Of a stretch of 64,000 nucleotides of DNA, positions 55,682-64,000 are shown piece after piece. This stretch comes from Flavobacterium agrisoli (GTDB lineage Bacteria > Bacteroidota > Bacteroidia > Flavobacteriales > Flavobacteriaceae): the NCBI RefSeq assembly GCF_016522065.1, contig NZ_JAEHFV010000001.1:1054001-1118000 (forward strand), in the 5' to 3' direction. Made by a program: the position numbers and the translations under genes. The notes below the pieces were generated by a model. That model was not told the origin of the DNA. It worked only from the letters and a program-made list of their open reading frames with translations, and did no database searches. Positions within the stretch are counted from its first letter, which is position 1; each line of letters opens with the position of its first letter.

Positions 55682-57529
55682 ATGAATAAATTTGAACAAT
55701 TAGGATTGAATGAATCGTTACTGAAGGCGATTTTAGATCTAGGATTTGAAAATCCGTCAGACGTACAGGAAAAGGCGATTCCCCTATTATTGGAAAAAGA
55801 CACAGATATGGTTGCGTTGGCTCAGACAGGGACAGGGAAAACGGCAGCTTTCGGTTTTCCGCTAATCCAAAAAATTGATGCCGACAACAGAAATACACAA
55901 GCATTAGTTTTATCGCCAACACGCGAACTTTGTTTACAGATTACCAACGAACTTAAAAACTACTCCAAATACGAAAAAGGTATTAATGTGGTAGCAGTTT
56001 ACGGAGGAGCTAGTATAACAGAACAAGCAAGAGAAATAAAAAGAGGAGCTCAAATTATTGTAGCTACCCCTGGTCGTATGCAAGACATGATTAACAGAGG
56101 TTTGGTAAACATCAAAAACATAGATTACTGTGTGTTAGATGAAGCCGACGAAATGTTGAACATGGGATTTTATGATGATATCTGCTCTATTTTATCAGAT
56201 ACACCCGACGAAAAAAGCACATGGTTGTTCTCTGCAACGATGCCACAAGAGGTTGCCCGAATTGCAAAACAATTCATGAGCGAACCTGTAGAAATTACAG
56301 TAGGAACTAAAAACTCGGGTTCAGCTACCGTTTCTCACGAATTTTATTTAGTAAATGCGCGTGATCGTTACGAAGCTTTGAAACGTTTGGCCGATGCAAA
56401 TCCAGATATTTTCTCGGTGGTTTTCTGTCGTACTAAAAGAGATACTCAGGCCGTTGCCGAAAAATTAATCGAAGATGGATACAGCGCTGCTGCTTTACAT
56501 GGTGATTTATCGCAAGCACAACGCGACGGGGTAATGAAATCGTTCCGTGGAAGACAAATCCAAATGTTAGTTGCAACCGATGTTGCAGCTCGTGGAATTG
56601 ATGTTGACAACGTTACACACGTAGTAAACTACCAATTACCTGATGAAGTTGAAACCTATAACCACCGTTCGGGTCGTACCGGTCGTGCTGGAAAATTAGG
56701 AACTTCGATTGTAATTGTAACTAAAAGTGAATTACGCAAAATTTCGGCTATCGAAAGAATCATCAAACAAAAATTTGAAGAAAAAACAATTCCATCTGGA
56801 ATCGAAATCTGCGAAATTCAATTATTGCACTTAGCCAACAAAATAAAAGATACCGAAGTTGATCACGAAATTGACAACTATTTACCGGCTATTAATGAAG
56901 TTTTAGAAGGTTTATCGAAAGAAGAATTAATCAAAAAAATGGTTTCGGTTGAATTTAATCGATTCATTTCGTATTACAAAAAGAACAGAGACTTATCTTC
57001 ACAATCTTCGGATCGTAGAGAAAGAGAGGGTGGAGCTAGAGAAGCAAACACCACTGGAGCTGTTCGTTACTTTGTAAACATCGGTTCAAGAGACAATTTT
57101 GATTGGATGTCTTTGAAAGATTATTTAAAAGAAACATTAGATTTAGGTCGCGATGACGTATTTAAAGTAGATGTAAAAGAAGGTTTCTCTTTCTTTAATA
57201 CAGATGCCGAACATACTGATAAAGTAATGGAGGTTTTAAACAATGTTCAATTAGAAGGACGTCGTATTAACGTTGAAATTTCTAAAAATGATGGTGGCGG
57301 AAGACGTGATCACAACAACCGTGGCGGAAGAAGAGATGCCGGAAGACGTGAAGGTGGTTTTTCTTCAAGACGCGAAGGTGCTCCAAGAAGCGATCGTGGT
57401 AGCCGTGAACGATCTGCTGCTCCTAGAAGAGAGGGCGGATTTTCAAGAAACGAAAGCGCTCCAAGATCATCAAGACGCTCAGATAGTTTCAGTGATTCAC
57501 CTAGACCAAGAAGAACGAGAAGAGACTAA
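55682..57529 (+). CDS. DEAD-box RNA helicase (CsdA/DeaD type)
   Basis: 615 residues from the ATG at 55682, which starts exactly at the family's MNKFEQLGLNESLLKAI; an upstream in-frame start (55658) overlaps the promoter candidate and is less likely. Motifs: AQTGTGKT (47-54), PTRELCLQ, TPGRM, DEAD (153-156), SAT (184-186), VATDVAARGIDV and HRSGRTGRAG. A DbpA-like RNA-binding domain (about 455-535) follows; the tail of about 70 residues is full of Arg, Gly and Ser (RRE-GG repeats) and probably contacts RNA. It likely helps ribosome assembly or mRNA turnover, as cold-shock helicases do. Confidence 0.95.
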   Translation: MNKFEQLGLNESLLKAILDLGFENPSDVQEKAIPLLLEKDTDMVALAQTGTGKTAAFGFPLIQKIDADNRNTQALVLSPTRELCLQITNELKNYSKYEKGINVVAVYGGASITEQAREIKRGAQIIVATPGRMQDMINRGLVNIKNIDYCVLDEADEMLNMGFYDDICSILSDTPDEKSTWLFSATMPQEVARIAKQFMSEPVEITVGTKNSGSATVSHEFYLVNARDRYEALKRLADANPDIFSVVFCRTKRDTQAVAEKLIEDGYSAAALHGDLSQAQRDGVMKSFRGRQIQMLVATDVAARGIDVDNVTHVVNYQLPDEVETYNHRSGRTGRAGKLGTSIVIVTKSELRKISAIERIIKQKFEEKTIPSGIEICEIQLLHLANKIKDTEVDHEIDNYLPAINEVLEGLSKEELIKKMVSVEFNRFISYYKKNRDLSSQSSDRREREGGAREANTTGAVRYFVNIGSRDNFDWMSLKDYLKETLDLGRDDVFKVDVKEGFSFFNTDAEHTDKVMEVLNNVQLEGRRINVEISKNDGGGRRDHNNRGGRRDAGRREGGFSSRREGAPRSDRGSRERSAAPRREGGFSRNESAPRSSRRSDSFSDSPRPRRTRRD

Positions 57530-57617
57530 ACTCCTCTGTTAATTTTCTTATAATAATATTCGAAAACTACAATTTATTTAAAGTCGATTTACTACTTTTA
57601 AAGCCTTAAATCGATGT

Positions 57618-58385
57618 ATGAAATATTTTGTAGTTTTCTTTTTATTAGCCTTTACCCAAATTAGTTTCGCCCAAGACACCACCCACGACCAACACGTTTC
57701 CGGTTATGTTATTAGTGACGAAACTAAACTTCCAATTCCCAACGTAAACATCATCAATATTAATAAAGTACGCGGAGCTCAAACCGATGCAAAAGGATAT
57801 TTTGAAATTGATGTTCAACCCAGCGACACCTTACACCTTTCGTTATTAGGATACCAATCGTTAAAAATAAGAGTTACAAATGACTGGATTAAAAACAAAG
57901 TAACTCGCATTCAACTTACCGAAAAAGCTATTGCTCTTGAAGAAGTAGTCATCAATCCGTTTAAACTTACGGGCTATTTAGAAGTCGATTCCAAATTAAT
58001 TCCAACCAAACAAAACTACACCTATAGCATTTCGGGTTTAACGCAAGGCTATGAAGCAGGTCAAAATGCACCAGGAGCATTTGGTAAAGTTTTAGGTTCT
58101 ATTTTCAATCCTGCCGATATGCTTTATAATTTTTTCGGAAAAAAACCCAAAGAACTCAAGCGTTTAAAGGAAATGAAAAAGGACGATACGGTTCGGAATT
58201 TACTCGAAACCAAATACGACAGAGAAACCATTTCGGTTTTATTAGGCATTGATAAAAGCGAAATTGCCGAAATTTTACAACGTTGCAATTATTCAGAATC
58301 TTTTATTCAAAATGCAAACGATTTACAAATTATGGACGCCATAAGTGGCTGCTACGAAGAATACAAAGTTTTAAAAAAGAATTAA
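57618..58385 (+). CDS. Exported protein with carboxypeptidase-D-like regulatory domain
   Basis: 255 residues with a signal peptide (MKYFVVFFLLAFTQISFAQ). A beta-sandwich CarboxypepD_reg-like domain spans about 28-110 (VSGYVISDETKLPIPNVNIININ; GAQTDAKGYFEIDVQPSDTLHLSLLGYQS), ending with LEEVVINPF as in TonB receptors, but no plug or barrel follows. The remaining part is helical with charged residues. Such proteins are common in Bacteroidetes and their role is unknown; they may be envelope-associated. Confidence 0.85.
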   Translation: MKYFVVFFLLAFTQISFAQDTTHDQHVSGYVISDETKLPIPNVNIININKVRGAQTDAKGYFEIDVQPSDTLHLSLLGYQSLKIRVTNDWIKNKVTRIQLTEKAIALEEVVINPFKLTGYLEVDSKLIPTKQNYTYSISGLTQGYEAGQNAPGAFGKVLGSIFNPADMLYNFFGKKPKELKRLKEMKKDDTVRNLLETKYDRETISVLLGIDKSEIAEILQRCNYSESFIQNANDLQIMDAISGCYEEYKVLKKN

Positions 58386-58405
58386 AAATAGTACAACATT
58401 TTATC

Positions 58406-58445
58406 AAGCCTTTAATTTCGAACAGAATTAAAGGCTTTTTTATTT
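58406..58445 (+). terminator. Rho-independent terminator
   Basis: AAGCCTTTAATT (58406-58417) pairs perfectly with AATTAAAGGCTT (58426-58437), followed by TTTTTATTTT, 21 bases after the carboxypeptidase-D-like gene. Confidence 0.85.
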
Positions 58446-58550
58446 TTAAATCACTACTCAATATTGCTTTATCAAGAAATAAATACATAATTTAGTAACT
58501 TATTTTCCTACTAATAGCAACCCCTTCTGTAGGTATTATTCAATTCATTT

Positions 58551-59897
58551 ATGAGAGAAGAAATAAATAAAGTTTTAAATTTTGTTGATTTACACAAAGG
58601 TGAAGAAAACAAAAAAGCCGTTATTAAAAACGTTACCAGTGCGGTTTCCTTTCGAGGCTCAAATCTTTGGATATTAGCCTGCGCCATTCTGATTGCTTCC
58701 GTTGGGCTCAATGTCAATTCAACAGCAGTAATTATTGGTGCGATGCTTATTTCTCCCCTAATGGGACCTATTGTGGGCGCCGGATTTGGATTAGGCATGT
58801 ACGATTCGGAATTATTAAAAAAATCCATTAAAAACTTATTAATTGCCACCTTTGTTAGTTTGACAATTTCTACCTTGTACTTTTTTATAAGTCCCTTCAA
58901 AGATGCCGAATCAGAATTATTAGCCCGTACTGCACCTAATATTTACGATATTTTAATTGCGTTTTTTGGAGGATTAGTGGGCGTAATTGCTTTTACCAGA
59001 GTCGAAAAAGGCAATCCTATTCCTGGAGTTGCTATTGCCACGGCTTTGATGCCACCTTTGTGTACAGCCGGTTATGGTTTGGCTTTAGGCAACATGAGTT
59101 ACTTTTTGGGCGCCATGTATTTGTATTCTATTAACTGCGTTTTTATTTGTATTGCCACTTTCATCATTGTAAAATATTTAAAATATCCGCAAAAAGAACA
59201 ATTAAATGAAACCCGAAAAAAACAAGTTAAATACGGTATTACAGCCTTAATTTTATTGATGATCGTACCAAGTGTTTATTTTGCTTATGTTTTATTTATT
59301 CAAAAATCATATACCAATAAAACGGAAAAATTTATCAAAACCGAATTTACCAACAAAGACATTCCGGTTATTTATAAAAACATTGAATACAACGCCTCTC
59401 CAAAAAGAATTGAATTGGCCTTTTTATCGAAAAAATTCAACTATGCCGAAGTACGTGAACTCAATAAAAAATTAGCCGATTACGATTTAAACAATACGCG
59501 TTTGGTTATCAAACAAGATACTTTTCATATTGGAAATGACATTTTGAAAAAAATCAATTCGAGTCGAGATTTAGCTGATAAAAAAGACATCATCATCAAC
59601 CAATTACGGGCACGATTAGCTAGTTACCAATTCAATAATGCGCAATTAATTAAAGAATCTGAAGTTATTTTCCCGCATATCACCTCTTTTTCTATCGGAA
59701 ATTATACTGTTTTAGATAAAAATAAAAAGGAAAAAATTATCCCAATTGTTTTGTATCAAAGCAACGAACCTTTGGACGATGAAAAAACACTGAAATTAAA
59801 AAAATGGCTAAAAATTAGGCTAGAAAAAGACTCAATTGAAGTCTACAAGCAACCCATTGCGCCAGTTTCGAAAATAAAAACCCTGAAAACAAAATAA
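58551..59897 (+). CDS. DUF389 multi-spanning membrane protein
   Basis: 448 residues. Five to six hydrophobic segments lie in the first 250 residues, with the DUF389 hallmark NSTAVIIGAMLISPLMGPIVGAGFGLGMYD (about 62-91) and GNPIPGVAIATALMPPLCTAGYGLALG (about 160-186). A soluble C-terminal region (about 260-448) rich in Lys and Glu is probably extracytoplasmic or cytoplasmic; a helical segment near 340-370 may pair. Function unknown; transport has been proposed for the family because of its repeated hydrophobic core. Confidence 0.88.
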   Translation: MREEINKVLNFVDLHKGEENKKAVIKNVTSAVSFRGSNLWILACAILIASVGLNVNSTAVIIGAMLISPLMGPIVGAGFGLGMYDSELLKKSIKNLLIATFVSLTISTLYFFISPFKDAESELLARTAPNIYDILIAFFGGLVGVIAFTRVEKGNPIPGVAIATALMPPLCTAGYGLALGNMSYFLGAMYLYSINCVFICIATFIIVKYLKYPQKEQLNETRKKQVKYGITALILLMIVPSVYFAYVLFIQKSYTNKTEKFIKTEFTNKDIPVIYKNIEYNASPKRIELAFLSKKFNYAEVRELNKKLADYDLNNTRLVIKQDTFHIGNDILKKINSSRDLADKKDIIINQLRARLASYQFNNAQLIKESEVIFPHITSFSIGNYTVLDKNKKEKIIPIVLYQSNEPLDDEKTLKLKKWLKIRLEKDSIEVYKQPIAPVSKIKTLKTK

Positions 59898-60033
59898 TAT
59901 CAGTTAAAACGTATTAAATTAAAACAACAGTATTTATATTTACATATTTTTAAGACTACAATTTTGTAACAAATCAATTTGAAAACAGCAATTGTAGGAG
60001 GAACTAAAACTTAATAATTTCATCTTTAAAATT

Positions 60034-61308
60034 ATGAAAACTAAAAGTCCCTTTAAAATTGTACTGTTGCTGGGAGTATTTTTTTTAAGTAGCAAAATTC
60101 AGGCGCAACACACCGACTTAGTTGATGAATCGCAAACGCAAATATTTGCAGATACCACTAAAACCTATTTTATTCCAGATGCCACACACAAAGGAATGAG
60201 ATGGTCCCGATTTCATACCAAATGGTTTACTTCTAAATTAGGTTTTGCTCCCATTTTAGATTACAATCAAAACATCCAAAATGCAGACAGTAAAAATCAA
60301 GTAGGCAGTCAGGAAAGCCGATTTGATATTCGCAGTGCACGTGTTATGGTGAGCGGTCAAATTAATTTCAAAAACCCGTGGAAATATTTAATTAGCGTGG
60401 AGTACAAAGGTTTTGATAGGGCTCCAGAAGACCCCAATTTTGGTATAACCGATTTAAAATTCGTCGTGCCATTATCTACAAACAGTGACATTACTTTCGG
60501 AAAAATAAAAGAAACGTTTGTGTATGAAATGGTGGGAGATGCCGCCAACTTACCTCATTTTGAAAGGTTGCTTAGTCCGTTTTTTAACAGTCGAAATATT
60601 GGATTTATTTACCATCACTTTTTTTTAAACAACCGCCTTACTGCCTCGGCTGGTTTGTATAAAGATTGGATTGGAAACGATACCAATTTTTCTGATTCTA
60701 ACACCACCATTACCGCCCGTATTACAGGTTTACCCAAGTGGCAAAACGAAGGCAAACAATTCATGCACATGGCCGTTGGAATGCGTTATGTAAATGCACC
60801 AAGCGATGTTATTAGACTGAAAGGTCGAAATGAATCAAACATTACCACCAATTATGTAGATACTGGAAACCTAAATGCTTCAAGTCAATTTAACCTAAGC
60901 ATGGAACAACTTTGGAGTTTAGACAACTTCTCGGTATTAATGGAATATGTGCACAACTGGACTTCGACAATCGATTTTGGAACAGAACAATTTAGCGGGT
61001 ATTATGTTACAGGAAGTTATGTGGTGAGTGGTGAGCAACGACCATACGACCAAAGAGCTGCTTATGCAAGACGTATAAAACCTACCGGAAAATATGGTGC
61101 TTGGGAGTTATTTGCACGGGTTGGTCAAAACGATTTAGAATCGAAAAACATACACGGTGGACTTAACAACCGCTATGATTTGGGACTCAACTGGTGGGCA
61201 ACACAATATTGGAAAGCAGGAATGGTGTACGGAATTAGTAATTTAGAAAAAGACGGCATAACTGGAGTAACCAACAGTTTGCAATTTCGATTGCAATGGA
61301 TTTATTAA
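60034..61308 (+). CDS. OprO/OprP-family phosphate-selective porin-like protein
   Basis: 424 residues with a signal peptide (MKTKSPFKIVLLLGVFFLSSKIQA). The barrel motifs of the family appear: SRFDIRSARVMVSGQINFKNPWKYLISVEYKG, ITFGKIKETFVYEMVGDAANLPHFERLL, and a C-terminus ending in aromatic residues (LQFRLQWIY), as expected for outer membrane insertion. By family it forms an anion-selective pore for phosphate or polyphosphate. A bidirectional terminator follows. Confidence 0.88.
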   Translation: MKTKSPFKIVLLLGVFFLSSKIQAQHTDLVDESQTQIFADTTKTYFIPDATHKGMRWSRFHTKWFTSKLGFAPILDYNQNIQNADSKNQVGSQESRFDIRSARVMVSGQINFKNPWKYLISVEYKGFDRAPEDPNFGITDLKFVVPLSTNSDITFGKIKETFVYEMVGDAANLPHFERLLSPFFNSRNIGFIYHHFFLNNRLTASAGLYKDWIGNDTNFSDSNTTITARITGLPKWQNEGKQFMHMAVGMRYVNAPSDVIRLKGRNESNITTNYVDTGNLNASSQFNLSMEQLWSLDNFSVLMEYVHNWTSTIDFGTEQFSGYYVTGSYVVSGEQRPYDQRAAYARRIKPTGKYGAWELFARVGQNDLESKNIHGGLNNRYDLGLNWWATQYWKAGMVYGISNLEKDGITGVTNSLQFRLQWIY

Positions 61309-61342
61309 AAAAGGGCTGCACGATGTAATGCAGCCCTTTTTT
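61307..61342. terminator. Bidirectional terminator between porin and pepD
   Basis: AAAAAAGGGCTGCA (61307-61320) pairs perfectly with TGCAGCCCTTTTTT (61329-61342). It begins inside the porin stop codon and lies three bases from the pepD stop, so it serves both converging genes. Confidence 0.9.
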
Positions 61343-61344
61343 GA

Positions 61345-62805
61345 TTATTTTACGGGTATATTTTCTAAAATTTCAAGAACAAATTTCCAATATTTTTGTG
61401 CCGACTTTATACTAGCACGTTCATCGGGAGAGTGTGCTCCATGGATAGTCGGGCCGAATGAAATCATATCCATATCGGGATAATGAGTTCCTAAAATTCC
61501 GCATTCTAAACCTGCATGACAAGCTACCACTTTGGGCTCTTCTCCATTTTGTTTGGTATAAATCGCTTTTAAAACCTCTAAAATTTCGGAATTAACATTT
61601 GGTGTCCATCCTGGGTAAGAACCCGAAAGTTCTACTTCGCAACCAATTAATTCAAAAGTCGAACGCAACGCATTGGCTAAATCCATTTTAGAAGATTCAA
61701 CCGAAGAACGGGTCAAGCATTTAATTTCGATTTCGCCATTTTGAACACTCACACGCGCAATATTATTTGAAGTTTCAACTAAATTTTCCATATCGGCACT
61801 CATTCGATATACGCCGTTTTGAGCTGCATACAAAGCACGAATTAGACCTTCTTGCACCCCTAAATCCATAACGTTTTTAGGCAAAGCGGTTTTGGTAATC
61901 TCGATGGTTAAATTTGGTTCGGTCGTTTTAAACTCTTGCTTAATATCATTAATAATTTCCTGCATATCAAACAAATAAGCCTCATCAAACATTTCCGAAA
62001 TAATAACGGTCGCCACACTTTCTCTCGGAATAGCATTACGCAAGCCTCCTCCATTAATTTCGGCAACCTGCAGTCCGAAATTTTCAAAACCATCAAATAA
62101 CAAACGATTCATGATTTTATTAGCATTTCCCAAACCTTTATGAATATCCATACCGGAGTGCCCGCCTTTTAAACCTTTTACTTTTATGGCGTAACCAACA
62201 GATCCTTCAGGTACTTCTTCAACATGATACGATCGAGTTGCAGTCACATCAATACCACCCGCACAACCAATATCAATTTCGTCGTCTTCTTCCGTATCTA
62301 AATTTAATAGAATCTCACCTTTTAAAATTCCGCCTTTTAAACCCATAGCGCCTGTCATTCCCGTTTCTTCATCTATGGTAAACAAGGCCTCGATAGCAGG
62401 GTGAGCTAAATTGGTACTCTCTAAAACTGCCATAATCGTAGCCACTCCTAGCCCATTATCGGCGCCTAAAGTAGTTCCTTTGGCGCGAACCCAATCTCCA
62501 TCTACATACATGTCTATTCCTTGTGTATCAAAATCAAAATTGGTGTCAGCATTTTTTTGGTGAACCATATCCAAATGACCTTGCATTACAATGGTTTTAC
62601 GATTTTCCATGCCTTTTGTGGCCGGTTTTCGAATAATTACATTTCTAATTTCATCTTCGAAAGTTTCTAAACCTAAATTTTCACCGAATTTTTTCATGAA
62701 TTCAATCACACGTTCTTCTTTTTTGGAAGCTCTTGGTACGGCATTCAAATCGGCAAATTTATTCCAAAGTCCTTTAGGTTCTAAATTTCTAATTTCTTGA
62801 CTCAT
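61345..62805 (-). CDS. pepD: Aminoacyl-histidine dipeptidase PepD (M20 family)
   Basis: 486 residues from the ATG at 62805 (MSQEIRNLEPKGLWNKFADLNAVPRASKKEE is the family start; an upstream in-frame Met at 62841 has no such match). MQGHLDMVHQKN carries metal ligand His77 and Asp79; LGADNGLGVATIMAVLE the bridging Asp; FTIDEETGMTGA the catalytic and metal Glu pair; VACHAGLECGILG and PTIHGAHSPDE the C-terminal ligands. Cytoplasmic zinc dipeptidase cleaving Xaa-His and related dipeptides. Confidence 0.95.
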   Translation of the reverse strand: MSQEIRNLEPKGLWNKFADLNAVPRASKKEERVIEFMKKFGENLGLETFEDEIRNVIIRKPATKGMENRKTIVMQGHLDMVHQKNADTNFDFDTQGIDMYVDGDWVRAKGTTLGADNGLGVATIMAVLESTNLAHPAIEALFTIDEETGMTGAMGLKGGILKGEILLNLDTEEDDEIDIGCAGGIDVTATRSYHVEEVPEGSVGYAIKVKGLKGGHSGMDIHKGLGNANKIMNRLLFDGFENFGLQVAEINGGGLRNAIPRESVATVIISEMFDEAYLFDMQEIINDIKQEFKTTEPNLTIEITKTALPKNVMDLGVQEGLIRALYAAQNGVYRMSADMENLVETSNNIARVSVQNGEIEIKCLTRSSVESSKMDLANALRSTFELIGCEVELSGSYPGWTPNVNSEILEVLKAIYTKQNGEEPKVVACHAGLECGILGTHYPDMDMISFGPTIHGAHSPDERASIKSAQKYWKFVLEILENIPVK

Positions 62806-62913
62806 ATAATTAGTTTGAAGTTTAACAAATTGTAGCTTCAAAGTTACAAAGTTTAATTCCGATTTCGATACAAAATAATATTGTATTTATCTTTACAAAA
62901 ACAAAAGTCGATA

Positions 62914-63975
62914 GTGAAAAAGAAATTCATACTCCCGTTATTTTTATTATGTCAAATCTTATTTTTACAGCTACTCCCTTTTTTTTCGGACGCAGTCGAA
63001 AAACATTATAGTACAACTCTTTACCCTAAAATTGCAAAATTTTCAAGATTTATTTTGGGTTGGATTCCTTTTTCAGTTGGTGATTGTCTCTACTTTTTAG
63101 TTTTTCTTTTAATCATAAGATGGCTTTGGAAAAGTAGAAAGAATTGGAAATCAAACTGGAAAAATTATATTTTACAAATGCTGAGCGCCATTTCGGTAGT
63201 TTACTTTTTGTTTTATTTTTTATGGGCTTGCAATTATTTTCGAGTTCCCTTATTCGAAAAAATGCACATTCAACGCGAATATTCTGAAAAAGATTTAGTC
63301 CTTTTTACCGAAAAATTAATCTCTAAAACAAACAGTATTCATTATAAAATAACCCAAAACAAGAAGCTGGCAGTAACTTTTCCGTTTTCAAAAAACGAAA
63401 CTTTTTTGCTTACTCAAAATGGATACAACCGCTTGTCACAACAATATCCGTTTTTTACTTATTCGAATACCAGCATCAAAAATTCCTTGTTTTCCCTACC
63501 CCTCACCTATATGGGATTTGGAGGTTATCTGAATCCTTTTACCAACGAAGCGGAAATAAATGGCTTAATGCCCGACTATAATTTGCCTTTTACCAGTTGC
63601 CACGAAATGGCCCATCAAATGGGCTATGCCAGTGAAAGCGAATGCAATTTTATCAGTTTTTTAGCCACTACGCGTAATCAAAATTTATATTTTCAGTACT
63701 CGGGTTATAGTTATGCCTTGCGCTATTGCTTGGGTATTTTGCATTATCAAAACGAGGTTTTATTCAAAAAAATCATCAAAAAAGTACATCCGGGCATTTT
63801 AAAAAACTACCAAGAAAGTGAGGATTTTTGGGCACAATATGAAACACCCATTGAAACTGGTTTTAAATATTTTTACGACAACTTTTTAAAAATCAACCAA
63901 CAAAAAGACGGACTCGATAGTTACAGCAAATTCGTAGATTTGATGGTGAATTATTACAAGACACAACCTTTATAA
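62914..63975 (+). CDS. DUF3810 membrane protein with HExxH motif
   Basis: 353 residues from a GTG at 62914, which places VKKKFILPLFLLCQ as a normal first membrane helix; a TTG at 62881 would add 11 residues. About three hydrophobic segments lie in the first 110 residues. SCHEMAHQMGYASESECNF holds HEMAH (230-234), a zinc-binding motif, with Glu residues of ASESE as candidates for the third ligand. This is the DUF3810 family of Bacteroidetes; it may be a membrane-linked peptidase, but the function is not established. It appears complete, with 25 bases left to the window end. Confidence 0.82.
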   Translation: MKKKFILPLFLLCQILFLQLLPFFSDAVEKHYSTTLYPKIAKFSRFILGWIPFSVGDCLYFLVFLLIIRWLWKSRKNWKSNWKNYILQMLSAISVVYFLFYFLWACNYFRVPLFEKMHIQREYSEKDLVLFTEKLISKTNSIHYKITQNKKLAVTFPFSKNETFLLTQNGYNRLSQQYPFFTYSNTSIKNSLFSLPLTYMGFGGYLNPFTNEAEINGLMPDYNLPFTSCHEMAHQMGYASESECNFISFLATTRNQNLYFQYSGYSYALRYCLGILHYQNEVLFKKIIKKVHPGILKNYQESEDFWAQYETPIETGFKYFYDNFLKINQQKDGLDSYSKFVDLMVNYYKTQPL

Positions 63976-64000
63976 CATTCAAAATAGTCTTTGGCAGAAC

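Noticed and set aside
55665..55922. Minus-strand frame of 85 codons over the helicase start
   Set aside because: It is antisense to the conserved helicase N-terminus and its peptide shows no recognisable domain.
57273..57542. Plus-strand 89-codon frame inside the helicase tail
   Set aside because: It arises from the Arg/Gly-rich repeats read in another frame; the helicase frame is the supported one.
59991..60003. GTAGGAGGAAC as a Shine-Dalgarno site for the porin gene
   Set aside because: It lies more than 30 bases before the ATG, too far to act, and no small frame starts just after it.

Overview
The window comes from an AT-rich member of the Bacteroidetes, most likely a Flavobacterium-like Flavobacteriaceae. 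Reasons: SusC/SusD pairs, lipoproteins ending their signal peptides in SC or AC, a bacillithiol enzyme (BshC), weak or absent Shine-Dalgarno sequences, and -7 elements of the TAnnTTTG type.

Region 1 (1-23885) is a large beta-mannan utilisation region. On the minus strand run SusC, SusD, a surface glycan-binding lipoprotein, a GH2 enzyme and a GH27 alpha-galactosidase (cut by the window edge). An AraC-type regulator sits upstream. Divergent from it, on the plus strand, are a GH26 mannanase, a GPH-type sugar symporter, a GH130 mannosylglucose phosphorylase, a cellobiose/mannobiose 2-epimerase and a GH5 mannanase. After one unrelated membrane gene, a minus-strand trio of a CE2-like esterase, a SASA-type esterase and a GH3 beta-glucosidase follows. 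Read together: mannanases cut acetylated galacto(gluco)mannan, esterases remove acetyl groups, GH27/GH2/GH3 trim galactose and glucose, SusCD imports oligosaccharides, the symporter takes mannobiose to the cytoplasm, and the epimerase plus phosphorylase turn it into mannose-1-phosphate and glucose.

Region 2 (24035-28355) holds an L,D-transpeptidase, a GNAT acetyltransferase and a B12-binding radical SAM protein whose N-terminus carries a repeat-like in-frame insert. Region 3 (28440-33300) looks like accessory, decaying DNA: a class II Fic gene with an array of repeated operator-like sites, a frameshifted 5' remnant of a type III methyltransferase gene, a wobble-paired hairpin, an alpha/beta hydrolase, a zinc metallopeptidase pseudogene whose stop codon replaces the catalytic Glu of HExxH, and a LanC-like fragment.

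Region 4 (33394-44396) has an MHS-type transporter and then an ECF sigma factor, a FecR anti-sigma factor, an STN-domain SusC, SusD, a HExxH lipoprotein and a DUF4302 lipoprotein: a cell-surface-signalled import operon, perhaps for peptides or proteins.

Region 5 (44449-63975) is mostly housekeeping: bshC, an HGSNAT-like acyltransferase, ndk, a PLP alpha-oxoamine synthase, a NYN-LOTUS protein, a membrane-anchored GltB-like protein, a YhcH protein, an ABC exporter, rdgB, a DEAD-box helicase, a DUF389 membrane protein, an OprO/P-like porin, pepD and a DUF3810 membrane protein. Clear hairpin terminators separate several of these. No rRNA, tRNA, CRISPR array or intact insertion sequence was seen.
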